Part shown: one piece after another, positions 9,040 to 18,198 of the stretch
How the letters are laid out: each line of letters opens with the position of its first letter
Numbering within the stretch: position 1 is the first letter of the stretch
Assembly: GCA_016717325.1 (NCBI GenBank)
Contig: JADKFV010000032.1
Coordinates: 1 to 64,000, forward strand
DNA: 64,000 nt
DNA from: Bacteroidota bacterium
GTDB taxonomy: Bacteria > Bacteroidota > Bacteroidia > AKYH767-A > OLB10
Reading direction: 5' to 3'
The notes under the pieces: generated by a model
The model's database searches: none
The model's input: the letters and a program-made list of their open reading frames with translations, nothing else
Told to the model about the DNA's origin: nothing
Position numbers and translations under genes: made by a program

Positions 9040-11812
9040 CGTCTTCTTTTGCTGCGCCCTTATTTTTAAACTTGTAAACAACTTTCAATAATAAGTATCG
9101 GCCAATGATTGTGTTCTTCACATCGGAAATAACATTGTCTTCCACTGTTCGGTAAGTATTAATATTTTGGTTAAGCATATCAGTTGCCACAAAAGAAGCA
9201 ATAAGGTTTTCGCCCTTGCCAAATTTTTTGGAGATGGATGCATTCCATAAAATGAAATTCACATTATAACCTTGAGCTCGTTGTGTGTTGGTATTAAACT
9301 CTGCATCGGTTTCGAAAGTAAATTTCCATTTAAAATCTTTCGATAACGAAGCTCTATAATTCCGGGTAAAGAAATTGGAGTTGCCACGGTCGCTTACTGT
9401 TGACGAAGTTTGAGTGTACTCCTGACTTGTGCTGATAGCAAATTCGAATGAATCTAAGCGCAGTGCCAGTTCCAGTTCGGCACCGGTGGTTAGGTTGCGG
9501 GTAATATTTTTATTTGTATTCACTATGCTATTTATTTTGCTTCCATCAAAACTTACTCCCGGGTTTACTTCAAATTTTTGATCGAAAAAATTAATACTTC
9601 CTCCTGCATATCCACTATAAGAATAATTGGCATCGGTGTTCACAGGTTGAGTTATGGTTTTGCCATAGTCGCCATAAATTATTGCATTGGTAATACTATT
9701 ATTTGTTAGTGTATAATTTCCATTTATATAATAATTGCGGCCGGATATTGGCTTAAACATATAGTAGTTCATGTTGAAACGGTGTGAGTATGATGGCAGT
9801 AAATTCGGATTGCCTATATAAATATTGTTTGTGTTTGCATTATCCTGAACAGGCTGTAGTTGAAACAATTCAGGTTGCTTTGCATTGGTATTGTATTTCA
9901 TTTGTAATGAAGTATTATCGCCAAACTTGTAGCGGTATTGAATGTATGGCAATAGGTTTGTTACTGTTTGTGTAAGTTTATAATTTGTACGTTGTTCATC
10001 ACCAATAGCATATATCTGTCTCACTTTCGAACCAACACTTACACGCATCTTTTTTACTTCATAGGTCACTCCCATACTTCCCCTGTTAATTGTTCGTGCA
10101 TTTGTATAGTTGCTTGTTAGCAAATCATTCTCTTGCGAATAATTCCCATTCACTGCATCGAAGGATTTTTTATTCTGTTGCAATATGCTCGAAGTATAGT
10201 CGTAACTCCAATCGAGCCGAATTTTTTTTGTAATTGGTTCCACATATGAAACAGAAAAACTGTTATCACGTTTTTTATTTGATTTTAATTTTTGTTGATT
10301 GATGGTGTCATTCAAGGTTGAATCAATAAAATTATCATCTTCATTGAACAAATAACCGGTGCCATCTGCATCGTTACCATTGTAGGAATAAGACATTACT
10401 AACTTACGATCACGTTTTGTAAAATTGCGAATCAGCCTGGCCTCCACGCCCAAATCAGTACCACTTGTTTGCGATTTGTTCTCAATACTATTGCTGCGAA
10501 AAATGTCACTATTACTTTGCGAAAATTTTTGCATTGTACTTTCCTCTTTGCTTCCGCTATTTATTTTGATGTTCGATTTTACTTCCAAATCGGTAAGCGA
10601 ATCTATTGTTTGCTTGACGGTAATATTGGCCCTATGCGCCTGTGTTTCCTGAAACGATTGATAATTATACTCGGCATTGTAACTCGAATCGCTGAGAAAA
10701 TATTGCGAGAAAGTGGACGACTTGGAAGTAACATCACCATTAGTAAAAGTGTAACTTAAATTCAATTTCGTCTTTGGCAGTATCTTATCGTTGAAGTACA
10801 CTCCGGTTTTTAATGTGCGTGGAACGCCATTGTTATCATTATTGTTCCAGTTAAAATATGTTTCGCCATCGTCACCGCTACTCATATTCATATCATCGGT
10901 AAAGCCATAGTCCCACATATCGCGCCAACCAAGGCTGCTGCGTGGTGTGTTACTTGTAAGTGCAAATGCCGAAATTTTTTGACTCCCTTTAAATCGGTTA
11001 AACAAAAATTCGCCTTCATAATATTTTTGAAAATCGCCTGCTGCCGAAGCCTTTCCAAAATATCCTTTCTTGGCATCTTCTTTCAATTTCAAATTGAGCA
11101 CCTTCAATGTCTCTTTATCCGATTCACCCTGAGCATCATTTTTTTTATCATACACCTGCACTTGATCTACCGAACTGGCTGCAAGATTTTTTGTCGCCAC
11201 TGTTATATCGCTGCCAAAAAATTCATCGCCATCTACCAACACCTGATCAACTTCTTTACCCTGAGTAAATATTTTTCCGTTGGCATCTACTTTTATTCCG
11301 GGCAATTTTTTTAATAAATCTTCAACTACCGCATTTTCTCTCACCTTAAAAGAATCAACTGTATAAACAAGCGTATCGCCTTTCATAAAAATGGGATCGG
11401 TATATCCGTATACAACAACTTCGTTTAGAGAAATGGATTTGGCTGGCAATATCATTTTGCCAAAATTTACAACTGTATCATTTGTTTTACCTATTACTAT
11501 ATACGCTACATCGCCAAACTGCGCATGCGATGCGACAATATTATATGTATCGACTGGTAGAGAATTAATTTCGAATTTTCCATTCACATCGGTACGGGTA
11601 AATTTTACCATCAACGAATCGGAAAAGCGCAAAGCCATTACTACCGCATTGTGCACCTTATTCACTTTGGTGGTATCAACAACTTGGCCGGTGATTTTTA
11701 TTGTTTGAGCCTGCGTTACTAGTATACTAAAAAAAAATAAAAGTAATACAAGAATAAAAATGCAGGATATAGATTTACTAAAAGTATTTTCTCTGTTGAA
11801 TGCGGGTTTCAT
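9029..11812 (-). CDS. TonB-dependent-receptor-like outer membrane beta-barrel protein
   Basis: 927 residues. A signal peptide (to about residue 36, ending VTQAQ) is followed by a CarboxypepD_reg-like domain at about 38-120 (ITGQVVDTTKVNKVHNAVVM and DVNGKFEINSLPVDTYNIVA), a plug-like region at about 130-240 (LNEVVVYG, LLKKLPGIKVDANGKIFTQG, VLVDGDEFFGSD), and an OMP_b-brl_3-type barrel of alternating aromatic strands. The C-terminal residues are KKGAAKEDDEE rather than the classical aromatic end. This architecture is the usual partner of a GLPGLI protein, which overlaps it here. It probably sits in the outer membrane; I see no TonB box that would prove energised transport. Confidence 0.9.
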   Translation of the reverse strand: MKPAFNRENTFSKSISCIFILVLLLFFFSILVTQAQTIKITGQVVDTTKVNKVHNAVVMALRFSDSLMVKFTRTDVNGKFEINSLPVDTYNIVASHAQFGDVAYIVIGKTNDTVVNFGKMILPAKSISLNEVVVYGYTDPIFMKGDTLVYTVDSFKVRENAVVEDLLKKLPGIKVDANGKIFTQGKEVDQVLVDGDEFFGSDITVATKNLAASSVDQVQVYDKKNDAQGESDKETLKVLNLKLKEDAKKGYFGKASAAGDFQKYYEGEFLFNRFKGSQKISAFALTSNTPRSSLGWRDMWDYGFTDDMNMSSGDDGETYFNWNNNDNNGVPRTLKTGVYFNDKILPKTKLNLSYTFTNGDVTSKSSTFSQYFLSDSSYNAEYNYQSFQETQAHRANITVKQTIDSLTDLEVKSNIKINSGSKEESTMQKFSQSNSDIFRSNSIENKSQTSGTDLGVEARLIRNFTKRDRKLVMSYSYNGNDADGTGYLFNEDDNFIDSTLNDTINQQKLKSNKKRDNSFSVSYVEPITKKIRLDWSYDYTSSILQQNKKSFDAVNGNYSQENDLLTSNYTNARTINRGSMGVTYEVKKMRVSVGSKVRQIYAIGDEQRTNYKLTQTVTNLLPYIQYRYKFGDNTSLQMKYNTNAKQPELFQLQPVQDNANTNNIYIGNPNLLPSYSHRFNMNYYMFKPISGRNYYINGNYTLTNNSITNAIIYGDYGKTITQPVNTDANYSYSGYAGGSINFFDQKFEVNPGVSFDGSKINSIVNTNKNITRNLTTGAELELALRLDSFEFAISTSQEYTQTSSTVSDRGNSNFFTRNYRASLSKDFKWKFTFETDAEFNTNTQRAQGYNVNFILWNASISKKFGKGENLIASFVATDMLNQNINTYRTVEDNVISDVKNTIIGRYLLLKVVYKFKNKGAAKEDDEE

Positions 11813-11994
11813 TCTGATGGTTTAGATTTCATAACGCAATAAAATGATTATTATTGGGATCAAGTGTTATAGAAGTCATAATTTTAAAATCGAAGGAGGT
11901 TAATTCAAAAGGGAATAAAGGATAAATCAAAAGCATGCAGTGAGTATTCTCGAACTGTCAAGAAAAAAGAATAATCACGACACTTATGTTGTGA

Positions 11995-12239
11995 TGCCTA
12001 TCGAAGAGTTGCATTGATAAGCTAGAAGGGAATTACTCAAATAAATAAGGGGAACCCCACAAGCGGGAACACCGGGGGGACCACGGGGGAAACCCCTCCA
12101 CGACCAACCCCGCCACCGGAGGGGAACCCCCCAGGGGACCCCCGAAAGGAAACACCGACGGGGAACAAGAAAAAAAGAAAAAGAAACTCTAATGAATAAG
12201 GGAATAATTCCATTGTTATGCCGATCGAAGAGTTGCATT
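11995..12239. repeat. pair of ~19-bp direct repeats flanking a GC-rich segment
   Basis: CCTATCGAAGAGTTGCATT at about 11997-12015 and CCGATCGAAGAGTTGCATT at about 12221-12239 are the same word with one mismatch, in the same orientation. Around each copy GGGAAT-A-TTCC/ACT-like words recur, so the shared unit is larger and degenerate. They bracket the T-poor GC-rich stretch 12047-12187. Confidence 0.7.
12047..12187. other. GC-rich, nearly T-free low-complexity segment
   Basis: About 141 bases with a single T on the plus strand (at 12097), built of runs of G, C and A such as CGGGGGGACCACGGGGGAAA and GGGGAACCCCCCAGGGGACC. It ends in a purine tract. It is far more GC-rich than anything else in this AT-rich window. 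Frames cross it on the minus strand but encode only Gly/Pro/Val/Trp/Arg low complexity, and I do not consider them genes. Confidence 0.75.
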
Positions 12240-12309
12240 CAAAAGTTAAAAAGAAAGGGTATAATTCCATTTTTAATTTTACATTCTAAATTATTAATCT
12301 CAAAAAAAT

Positions 12310-12470
12310 CCTTTGGCTAAAGCCGAATGGCAATTATTGCTTTGCTAAAGATTTGATAACTTTTAAACTATTAATTCCGTTGGCTAAAGCCGAACGGCAA
12401 TGATTGCTTTGCATATAAACTATGGACAATAGAAATTTTAAAAAAAAGGCATTGGCTAAAGCCGAGCTTG
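12310..12470. repeat. three spaced GGCTAAAGCC hairpin repeats
   Basis: TTGGCTAAAGCCGAA occurs at about 12313 and 12380, with a third, TTGGCTAAAGCCGAG, at about 12452 (spacing ~70 bp). The first two continue as (T/C)GGCAATNATTGCTTTGC. GGCT-AA-AGCC is a perfect short hairpin; in copy 2 it extends to CCGTTGGCT...AGCCgAACGG. Function unknown; REP-like. Confidence 0.75.
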
Positions 12471-12493
12471 GATGATTTACAATTTAAAGCTAT

Positions 12494-12640
12494 CAACTTT
12501 CAAAACTTTCCCAACCATCTCAACTTTCAAAACTTTCTCAACTTTCAAAACCTTCTCAACCTTCACAACTTTCTTAACCTTCCCAACCTTCACAACTTTC
12601 AAAACTTTCCCAACCATCCCAACTTTCTCAACTCCTCAAA
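12494..12640. repeat. minisatellite, ~16 units of 9 bp (AACTTTCNN)
   Basis: A run of 9-bp units such as AACTTTCAA, AACTTTCCC, AACCATCTC, AACCTTCTC and AACCTTCAC. An open frame on the plus strand translates as Asn-Phe/Leu-X triplets purely because of the period and has no other coding sign. It ends exactly at the 3' end of the oxidoreductase gene. Confidence 0.85.
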
Positions 12641-13334
12641 GCACAAAACTAATCTCAGTTGTCTGCACCATATCCCATAGTTCGATTGGGAATTTATTTT
12701 CTTTCATGCATTTGTGTAGTGCTTGCAATTCTTCTATTTGTCCTTTGCAGCTGATGCTTTCTGTAATGTCATTTATTTTTATTCCAAAACCGCGCAATGT
12801 TTTGTAATCGTCCATAATAATAGTGTTACCATCAAAATTCACTTCCATGTATTCTTTCGAAATTTGCTTGCTGCCATTTGTAAAATAATGAATAGTGCAA
12901 ACACTGCCATCGTGATATTTTAATACAATAGCCTTGTTATCGGCACTCTGCATTTTATCATTCGCAGGAGATATTTGCTCCACACTTACCGATTTTATTT
13001 TGCTCGCAGTAAGAAAAGTCATCAAGTCAATTATATGACAACACTCACCCACCATACGTCCACCATGCTCGTGCACCCAATTGTCGTAAGGAATATGTCC
13101 GGCATTCATGCGATAATAAATCAACAAAGGATTGATGCGTTTATCGGTATGCTTTTTTGTTTCTACAGCAAACGAACTAAACCTCCGATTGAATCCTGTC
13201 ATCAACAATGGTGCGGTGGAATTATTATCATAAAAGTTTTTTATCGCATCCAATTCTTCTTGCGTAGTGGCCATTGGTTTTTCTACAAACACATGCTTAC
13301 CGGCCTGCAATGCCTGCAGCGCAAGCGATGCATG
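12636..13334 (-). CDS. bi-domain oxidoreductase, C-terminal part (Gfo/Idh/MocA half, after an in-frame TAG)
   Basis: Continuation in the same frame of the gene at 13338-14753. It reads HASLALQALQAGKHVFVEKP, the classic EKP motif of Gfo/Idh/MocA dehydrogenases, then LLMTGFNRRFSSFA, GGRMVGECCHIIDLMTFLTA (catalytic-site His region) and a C-terminal alpha/beta domain. A TTG at 13310 could start it alone, but it would lack the nucleotide-binding Rossmann part, which lies before the stop. It ends inside the edge of the 9-bp minisatellite. Confidence 0.85.
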   Translation of the reverse strand, partial: HASLALQALQAGKHVFVEKPMATTQEELDAIKNFYDNNSTAPLLMTGFNRRFSSFAVETKKHTDKRINPLLIYYRMNAGHIPYDNWVHEHGGRMVGECCHIIDLMTFLTASKIKSVSVEQISPANDKMQSADNKAIVLKYHDGSVCTIHYFTNGSKQISKEYMEVNFDGNTIIMDDYKTLRGFGIKINDITESISCKGQIEELQALHKCMKENKFPIELWDMVQTTEISFVL

Positions 13335-14753
13335 CTATCGTGCCGCGGCAATCATCACAAGGTCTACATCCTTATCGGTAAGTATATCGTTATAGTTAGC
13401 AGTAGCATATGCTGCGCCATATTGCTCGGCAATTGCTTTGGCCTTGTTACCACTACGACTCATTACTGCCTGTAACGAAAATTTGCTGCTAAGTTTTTTC
13501 ATATTGGGCAAGTGCATACCGGTTGCAAAATTTCCTGCACCTACCAATGCCACTTTTATAACATCGCCACTTGTACTTTTATTTTTTATTACAATTTTAT
13601 TGTCCTGCGTTTTATATTTCAACCAAACATCATTGCCCAAATTTTCGCTATAACTTAGTATAACTATAATTGGTTTGGCAGGTTGTTGCAATGCATCAAA
13701 TGCTTCGGTCACTTGCTCAATATTGTAAGTGGCAGCAATCATAGGTTTCAAATCGATGTGGCCCTCATGCACCATACGCAGGTATTCTGTCATGTTGCGG
13801 TTCTCGGTCCAGCGCACATATGCATAAGGATAATCCATACCGCGCTCTTCGTAATTGCTATCGTAACGGCCGGGGCCATACGAAGTCGAGATTAAAAAAT
13901 CCAATTCCTTAGCATATATATCACCACGATTTATTTCCATACCAACTACACCAACAAGCACTACCCGACCCTTGCGTCTGCACATTTTAAATGCTTGCGA
14001 TAACGGTTCGCTGCTGCTTGTTGCGGCAGTAAACAACACCGCATCGGCACCATAGCCACCGCTCATACTCTCTACAATTTTTATTGCATCCTCTTTCGAT
14101 GGATTTATTATTTTATCTGCACCTAGTTGCAAAGCAATCTGCAAGCGGCTTTCGTCAAGGTCGGCAACTACTACACGCACACCACTCATCTTCAACATTT
14201 GCAATGCCAGCAAACCAAGTATGCCTGCACCTACCACCACACATATTTCGCCCATGCGCAAATCCGCTCTGCGCACCCCTTGCATGGCTATGCCACCAAG
14301 TGTTACCGTACTCGCATTTTCAAAGCTCATGCCTTCGGGCATTTTCATGGCAAGGTTTACAGGCACATCTACAAACTCTGCATGGTTGGCAATACCCGCA
14401 CCGGCAGCGGCCACACAGTCGCCAACCTCATACCCTGTCACACCTTTACCCACAGCAATCACACGCCCCGCAATCGAATAGCCGGTAGGCTTGCCCGTAT
14501 CCATCACACCCTTTACACGCAGGTATGCTTTTTCTATGCCATTGCTGCGCACAAAGTCCAGCACTTTTTTTACTTCTTCGGGCTGTTCCATCGCACGCTT
14601 TATCAGCGACTTTTTCGAAGTCTGCACACTCGTCAACTCTGTACCTGCCGATATACAACTGTTCACCACCTGTATCAGCAAACACCCATCGCTTACCACC
14701 GGTGCCGGTACAACCTCGCCTATAACTTTTCCTTTCTTAACTAATGCTTGTAT
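13335..14753 (-). CDS. bi-domain oxidoreductase, N-terminal part (zinc-type alcohol dehydrogenase + Rossmann start of Gfo/Idh/MocA)
   Basis: A fusion known in many bacteria and often tied to polysaccharide or lipopolysaccharide sugar metabolism. Residues about 1-345 are a medium-chain dehydrogenase (SAGTELTSVQ, GYSIAGRVIAVG, VGDCVAAAGAG, NAD-binding VVGAGILGLLALQ). From about 380 a second Rossmann motif, VALVGAGNFATGMHLPNM, starts the Gfo/Idh/MocA half. An in-frame TAG (13335-13337) follows DLVMIAAAR, where homologs have an RH(D/N)xHA-type motif; about two codons may also be missing. Family similarity extends upstream of the GTG at 14699 (QALVKKGKVIGEVVPAPV) to 14753, where the codon is ATA rather than ATG. 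Two independent lesions make a true pseudogene possible. Confidence 0.8.
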   Translation of the reverse strand: MQALVKKGKVIGEVVPAPVVSDGCLLIQVVNSCISAGTELTSVQTSKKSLIKRAMEQPEEVKKVLDFVRSNGIEKAYLRVKGVMDTGKPTGYSIAGRVIAVGKGVTGYEVGDCVAAAGAGIANHAEFVDVPVNLAMKMPEGMSFENASTVTLGGIAMQGVRRADLRMGEICVVVGAGILGLLALQMLKMSGVRVVVADLDESRLQIALQLGADKIINPSKEDAIKIVESMSGGYGADAVLFTAATSSSEPLSQAFKMCRRKGRVVLVGVVGMEINRGDIYAKELDFLISTSYGPGRYDSNYEERGMDYPYAYVRWTENRNMTEYLRMVHEGHIDLKPMIAATYNIEQVTEAFDALQQPAKPIIVILSYSENLGNDVWLKYKTQDNKIVIKNKSTSGDVIKVALVGAGNFATGMHLPNMKKLSSKFSLQAVMSRSGNKAKAIAEQYGAAYATANYNDILTDKDVDLVMIAAAR

Positions 14754-14802
14754 CTACTTTACTCGCTTTATAATTGTGGCGCAAAAGTAGAATAATTGAA
14801 AT

Positions 14803-14885
14803 AAGTTTGAAGTTCGAAGTTTGAGGTTTGAAGTTTTTAGTTTGAAGTTCGAAGTTTGAGGTTTGAAGTTTTTAGTTTGAAGTTC
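14803..14885. repeat. tandem repeat, ~37-bp period (GAAGTTCGAAGTTTGAGGTTT)
   Basis: Two copies of a ~37-bp unit built from smaller GAAGTTTGAGGTTT/GAAGTTCGAA words, then a third partial one. Non-coding, just upstream of the oxidoreductase gene. Confidence 0.8.
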
Positions 14886-14954
14886 CGCTTGATGGAGAAT
14901 AAATAATTTATAGGATTAATCGAAATCAACTAAATTGAATGAGAATTAAAATAC

Positions 14955-15607
14955 ATTTTATTGCGGGGGCTGGGAGCCCTCCGATGCATCGCTGTTCCAG
15001 CAATGCACAATATGGCTGACGCGTACAGTGCAGAAGTAACATATGTAAGTTGGAGATAACCGCAACTACTTCTTGCAAATCGTGGTTTTTCTAAGAGACA
15101 AAGTGGCCATGGTTTGTGGAGACACAAACCATGGCTGACGCGGCTTGATTTGTAGATGCACATTGGGATGGATTGAAATCCATCTTTACAAAATGGATTC
15201 GAGCCTACGGCTCTATTGATTACGCAGCAAAGATACATACAGCATGAGTTCCGTAGGAACGGAGTATGTTGTAGCCACGGATTTTAATCCGTGGTAATTA
15301 GAATGGAATTGAATTGATGGTTTGTGGGGACACAAACCATGGCTGATGCACGTACATTGGGATGGATTGAAATCCATCTTTACAAAATGGAGTCGAGCCT
15401 ACGGCTCTATTGCTTACGCAGCAAAGATATACACAGCATGAGTTCCGGAGGAACGGAGTATTTTGTAGCTACGGATTTTAATCCGTGGTATTTAGAGTGA
15501 AATCGAATTGATGGTTTGTGAGGACACAAACCATGGTTGATGCAAGCTGGCCAAATGCAAGATCGTAAAGGCATCGTGATGATGGTTTGTGGGGACACAA
15601 ACCATGG
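14955..15607. repeat. array of different perfect hairpins (two ~200-bp blocks)
   Basis: No gene. The region is almost entirely short-loop palindromes joined by linkers such as ATGGCTGAYGC: GGTTTGTGGGGACACAAACC (near 15111, 15320, 15513, 15583), GGATGGATTGAAATCCATC (15166, 15360), GAGCCTACGGCTC (15201, 15395), GAGTTCCGTAGGAACGGAG (15246, 15440), CACGGATTTTAATCCGTGG (15276, 15470) and GATCGTAAAGGCATC (15561). The order of modules is the same in both blocks. Short frames crossing the array on the minus strand are palindrome translations. No transposase of the REP-associated (RAYT) type is in the window. Confidence 0.85.
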
Positions 15608-15661
15608 ACACAGAAACAAATAATGGCTTGTGCTGAGTCCTCAATTCTTAATTCATAATCT

Positions 15662-17740
15662 TCAATTCTTAATTCCCTTCACGATTCTTCCTTGGGCAAT
15701 TATTTTCTCCTGAGTCATAATACGGTAACTGTATACGCTGGTGGCTAGTAGGGCAATGTTGATTGAGTTTTTATTGTTGCTCAACATTTGCTGCAATATA
15801 ATTCTTCCTTGCATATCATATATTTCGAAAATAATATTTCTATTACTTAGCAAATTAGGATTTATAAATAATATTTCGTTGGCAGGATTTGGCCATACGG
15901 CATTTGCCAATTCACTGTTTTCATTTTCAAAAAAACTTGTAATCAATATCACATTTGATGTTGATTCGCAACCATCACTATCTTTTGTAATGCAATAATA
16001 ATTGCCTAAAGTAAGTGGAACATAGTAATTTAATGTTGCATTGGCAATAAGCCCTGCGCCTACTTCGTACCATTGGTAGCTATTTGCAGGAAAGGCAAAC
16101 AATGTATCATTCGCAAACCATATACTATCGAATGGTGTGATGTACGATGTGATAAAATTATTTTTTGTAATGGTATCGCAAACAAATTGATTGCATGCAA
16201 CAAGTGTAACATCATAACTTCCATAAGTATTGTAACAAATACCTGTAGGATTTTGTTCGGTTGAGGTTGAAGGCGAAGCACCATTAAAAGTCCATTGCCA
16301 TGATGTTGGAGTGTTTTGCGAAATATCTGTAAAATCGATGCATTGCTTTTCGCAAAAGAGAGAATCGGATGAGGAGAAATTAGCGATTGCTGAGGTGCTG
16401 TTATTGCAGTTGAAACTTATACAATTTGTATCGGGATCGAAAACCCACATATCACCATAAGTATCACCAATATCGCTAAATCCGCCAAACAAATAAAATT
16501 TATTATCACTGCCCCACCACGCTGCAGCACCCCCTCTGCTTGGCGGCTGATTGGTAATCGATGAAACACCCAACGTGCCATAATTGCCCGGCTGGTTTGG
16601 CAAATTACTGCCATTTAACAAAGCCCATTGAAGTTGTATCGGATCAAACACCCATAAGTCATTCATTAAATCCCAACTAGTGTTAATTAATCCTCCGTAC
16701 ATCCAATATCGACCACAATTATCGTTAACGGCAGCACGATGTTCGAAACGCGATCTTGGCAAATTTGTATTATTGAAGGTGCAGGCTGTATTGTAGTTTC
16801 CAACATTATTATTTGTTGACGGACCGTTCAACCATACCCACTCATTAATATCGGGGCGAAATTTCCATAAATCGTTTTTAGCAGCGGAATACTCACCTCC
16901 ACCAAATATCCAGAAACTACCATCCTTGTCTTTCCATTTTGTATGTGTTATTCTCCCTCCCGGATTGTTGGTGCTGTTTGATAATCCTTTAACTCCATAG
17001 TTGGCAGGAATACTTGTTGATGTGCCACCCGCCATCCATGTCCATTCGTTATTTGTAATATTGTATTTCCATAAATCATTCAAATTACCAGTGCTTGAAG
17101 CTCCATTCCCTGTACCTCCGAAAAGCCAAAGGTTATTCAGCGAATCGGTCCAACCTGAACAGGACTCATATCTGTCTCCGGGAGTATTTAAGGAATTAGG
17201 CACACCCTGAATACCATATATACCGAATGTATTCGTATTACTAGAGCCACTTACCCATGTCCACATATTTGTACCAATTTCATATTTCCACAAAACATTC
17301 GAAGATACGTTGCCTCCAAATAGCCAAAAATTGCCGGCAGTATCCACCCAGGTAATTGCAGTTAATTCCTTACTTCCGGGTGAATTCAACATGTTTGAAA
17401 CTCCTTTTGTGCCGTAATAAGGTGGCTGAAATTGTAATCCATTACCTTTTATCCAGGTCCATTCCAAAGTTGTTGGATTGAACTTCCACATGTCATTATA
17501 ATAATTATAAGTGCCTCCGTAGATCCAAAAATTCCCTTGTTTGTCTTTCCACTCACATGCTTCGTAAACTGAAGGTGGGCGGTTATTTACTGATGGTACA
17601 CCTTGTGTGCCATAAACTCCAACGGTGTTTTTTAATTGACTTCCGTTTACCCAAGTCCAAGTACCTCCTTGTGCGTATACGGTTATGGTTAAAATATTTT
17701 GTAAGAGGAATAAAAATAAAATGGTGATTTGTTTTTTCAT
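15662..17740 (-). CDS. Kelch-like repeat / PKD surface protein with T9SS sorting domain
   Basis: 692 residues. A signal peptide (to about residue 24, ITVYAQ) is followed by seven or so Kelch-type repeats at about 25-445, each with a W-W..G, an FGIYGIQGVPNSLNTPG-like turn, NLWLFGG and DLWKYN. A PKD domain follows at about 455-540 (NTPTSWQWTFNGASPSTSTE), then an Ig-like segment and a T9SS type A sorting domain (VWPNPANEILFIN ... ILLATSVYSYRI region). It is likely secreted and attached to or released from the cell surface. It is a paralogue of the two plus-strand genes at 36120 and 38719. Both flanks are hairpin arrays. Confidence 0.88.
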   Translation of the reverse strand: MKKQITILFLFLLQNILTITVYAQGGTWTWVNGSQLKNTVGVYGTQGVPSVNNRPPSVYEACEWKDKQGNFWIYGGTYNYYNDMWKFNPTTLEWTWIKGNGLQFQPPYYGTKGVSNMLNSPGSKELTAITWVDTAGNFWLFGGNVSSNVLWKYEIGTNMWTWVSGSSNTNTFGIYGIQGVPNSLNTPGDRYESCSGWTDSLNNLWLFGGTGNGASSTGNLNDLWKYNITNNEWTWMAGGTSTSIPANYGVKGLSNSTNNPGGRITHTKWKDKDGSFWIFGGGEYSAAKNDLWKFRPDINEWVWLNGPSTNNNVGNYNTACTFNNTNLPRSRFEHRAAVNDNCGRYWMYGGLINTSWDLMNDLWVFDPIQLQWALLNGSNLPNQPGNYGTLGVSSITNQPPSRGGAAAWWGSDNKFYLFGGFSDIGDTYGDMWVFDPDTNCISFNCNNSTSAIANFSSSDSLFCEKQCIDFTDISQNTPTSWQWTFNGASPSTSTEQNPTGICYNTYGSYDVTLVACNQFVCDTITKNNFITSYITPFDSIWFANDTLFAFPANSYQWYEVGAGLIANATLNYYVPLTLGNYYCITKDSDGCESTSNVILITSFFENENSELANAVWPNPANEILFINPNLLSNRNIIFEIYDMQGRIILQQMLSNNKNSINIALLATSVYSYRIMTQEKIIAQGRIVKGIKN

Positions 17741-17839
17741 CGCTTAAATTTTTTCATGTATGATTGGTTTTGTAAATATAAATAATTTTTGCGTTGTAGG
17801 TTTTTGTTTCATGTTTCTTTAGGTTGGCATTTTATAACC

Positions 17840-18155
17840 AACAAAAACGGTTGCGAAAAGTTTGGTTGGGAATTCTTGCCTTTTAATGGCCGGGAAAGTA
17901 TCTGGCATAGTAAAAATGGCTCTTCATATTGTTGGAGAAAACTTCAACAACGGCTGGCACACTATGGCTGGCGAAGTGGTTTGTGAACTCATGTAAGCAT
18001 AACATGAGTTCGGTAGGAACGGAGTATGTTGTAGCCACGGATTTTAATCCGTGGTATTTCGTGACGTATCGTTTTTATGGTCGGTGAAAACACCGAACAT
18101 ATGCAAGATCGTAAAGGCATCGAGTTGATGGTTTGTGGGGACACAAACTATGGCT
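17840..18155. repeat. second array of hairpin modules
   Basis: The gap 17741-18198 holds no gene. It repeats modules of the 14955-15607 array: GAGTTCGGTAGGAACGGAG and CACGGATTTTAATCCGTGG (18006-18056), GCAAGATCGTAAAGGCATCG (about 18102) and GGTTTGTGGGGACACAAACT (about 18130). It also has new hairpins of the same design: TTGTTGGAGAAAACTTCAAC (about 17929) and TCGGTGAAAACACCGA (about 18081). Confidence 0.8.
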
Positions 18156-18198
18156 AAAGGCGTGCAACGCAACCCTACCTGTATACGATGCTAAAATA

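Noticed and set aside
11984..12270. Minus-strand frames across the GC-rich segment
   Set aside because: Low-complexity Gly/Pro/Val/Trp/Arg products with no start signals; open only because the strand is almost free of A.
12468..12807. Two overlapping plus-strand frames over the minisatellite
   Set aside because: Their sequence is the 9-bp repeat translated; composition is Asn-Phe-X triplets with no family, and the region overlaps the oxidoreductase 3' end.
14084..14790. Several long plus-strand frames opposite the alcohol dehydrogenase
   Set aside because: His/Gln/Thr-rich shadow translations of a well-conserved minus-strand gene.
14930..15619. Minus-strand frames and a CRISPR-like look in the hairpin array
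   Set aside because: The repeats are self-complementary, differ from each other and have no unique equal-length spacers or cas genes; frames are palindrome translations.
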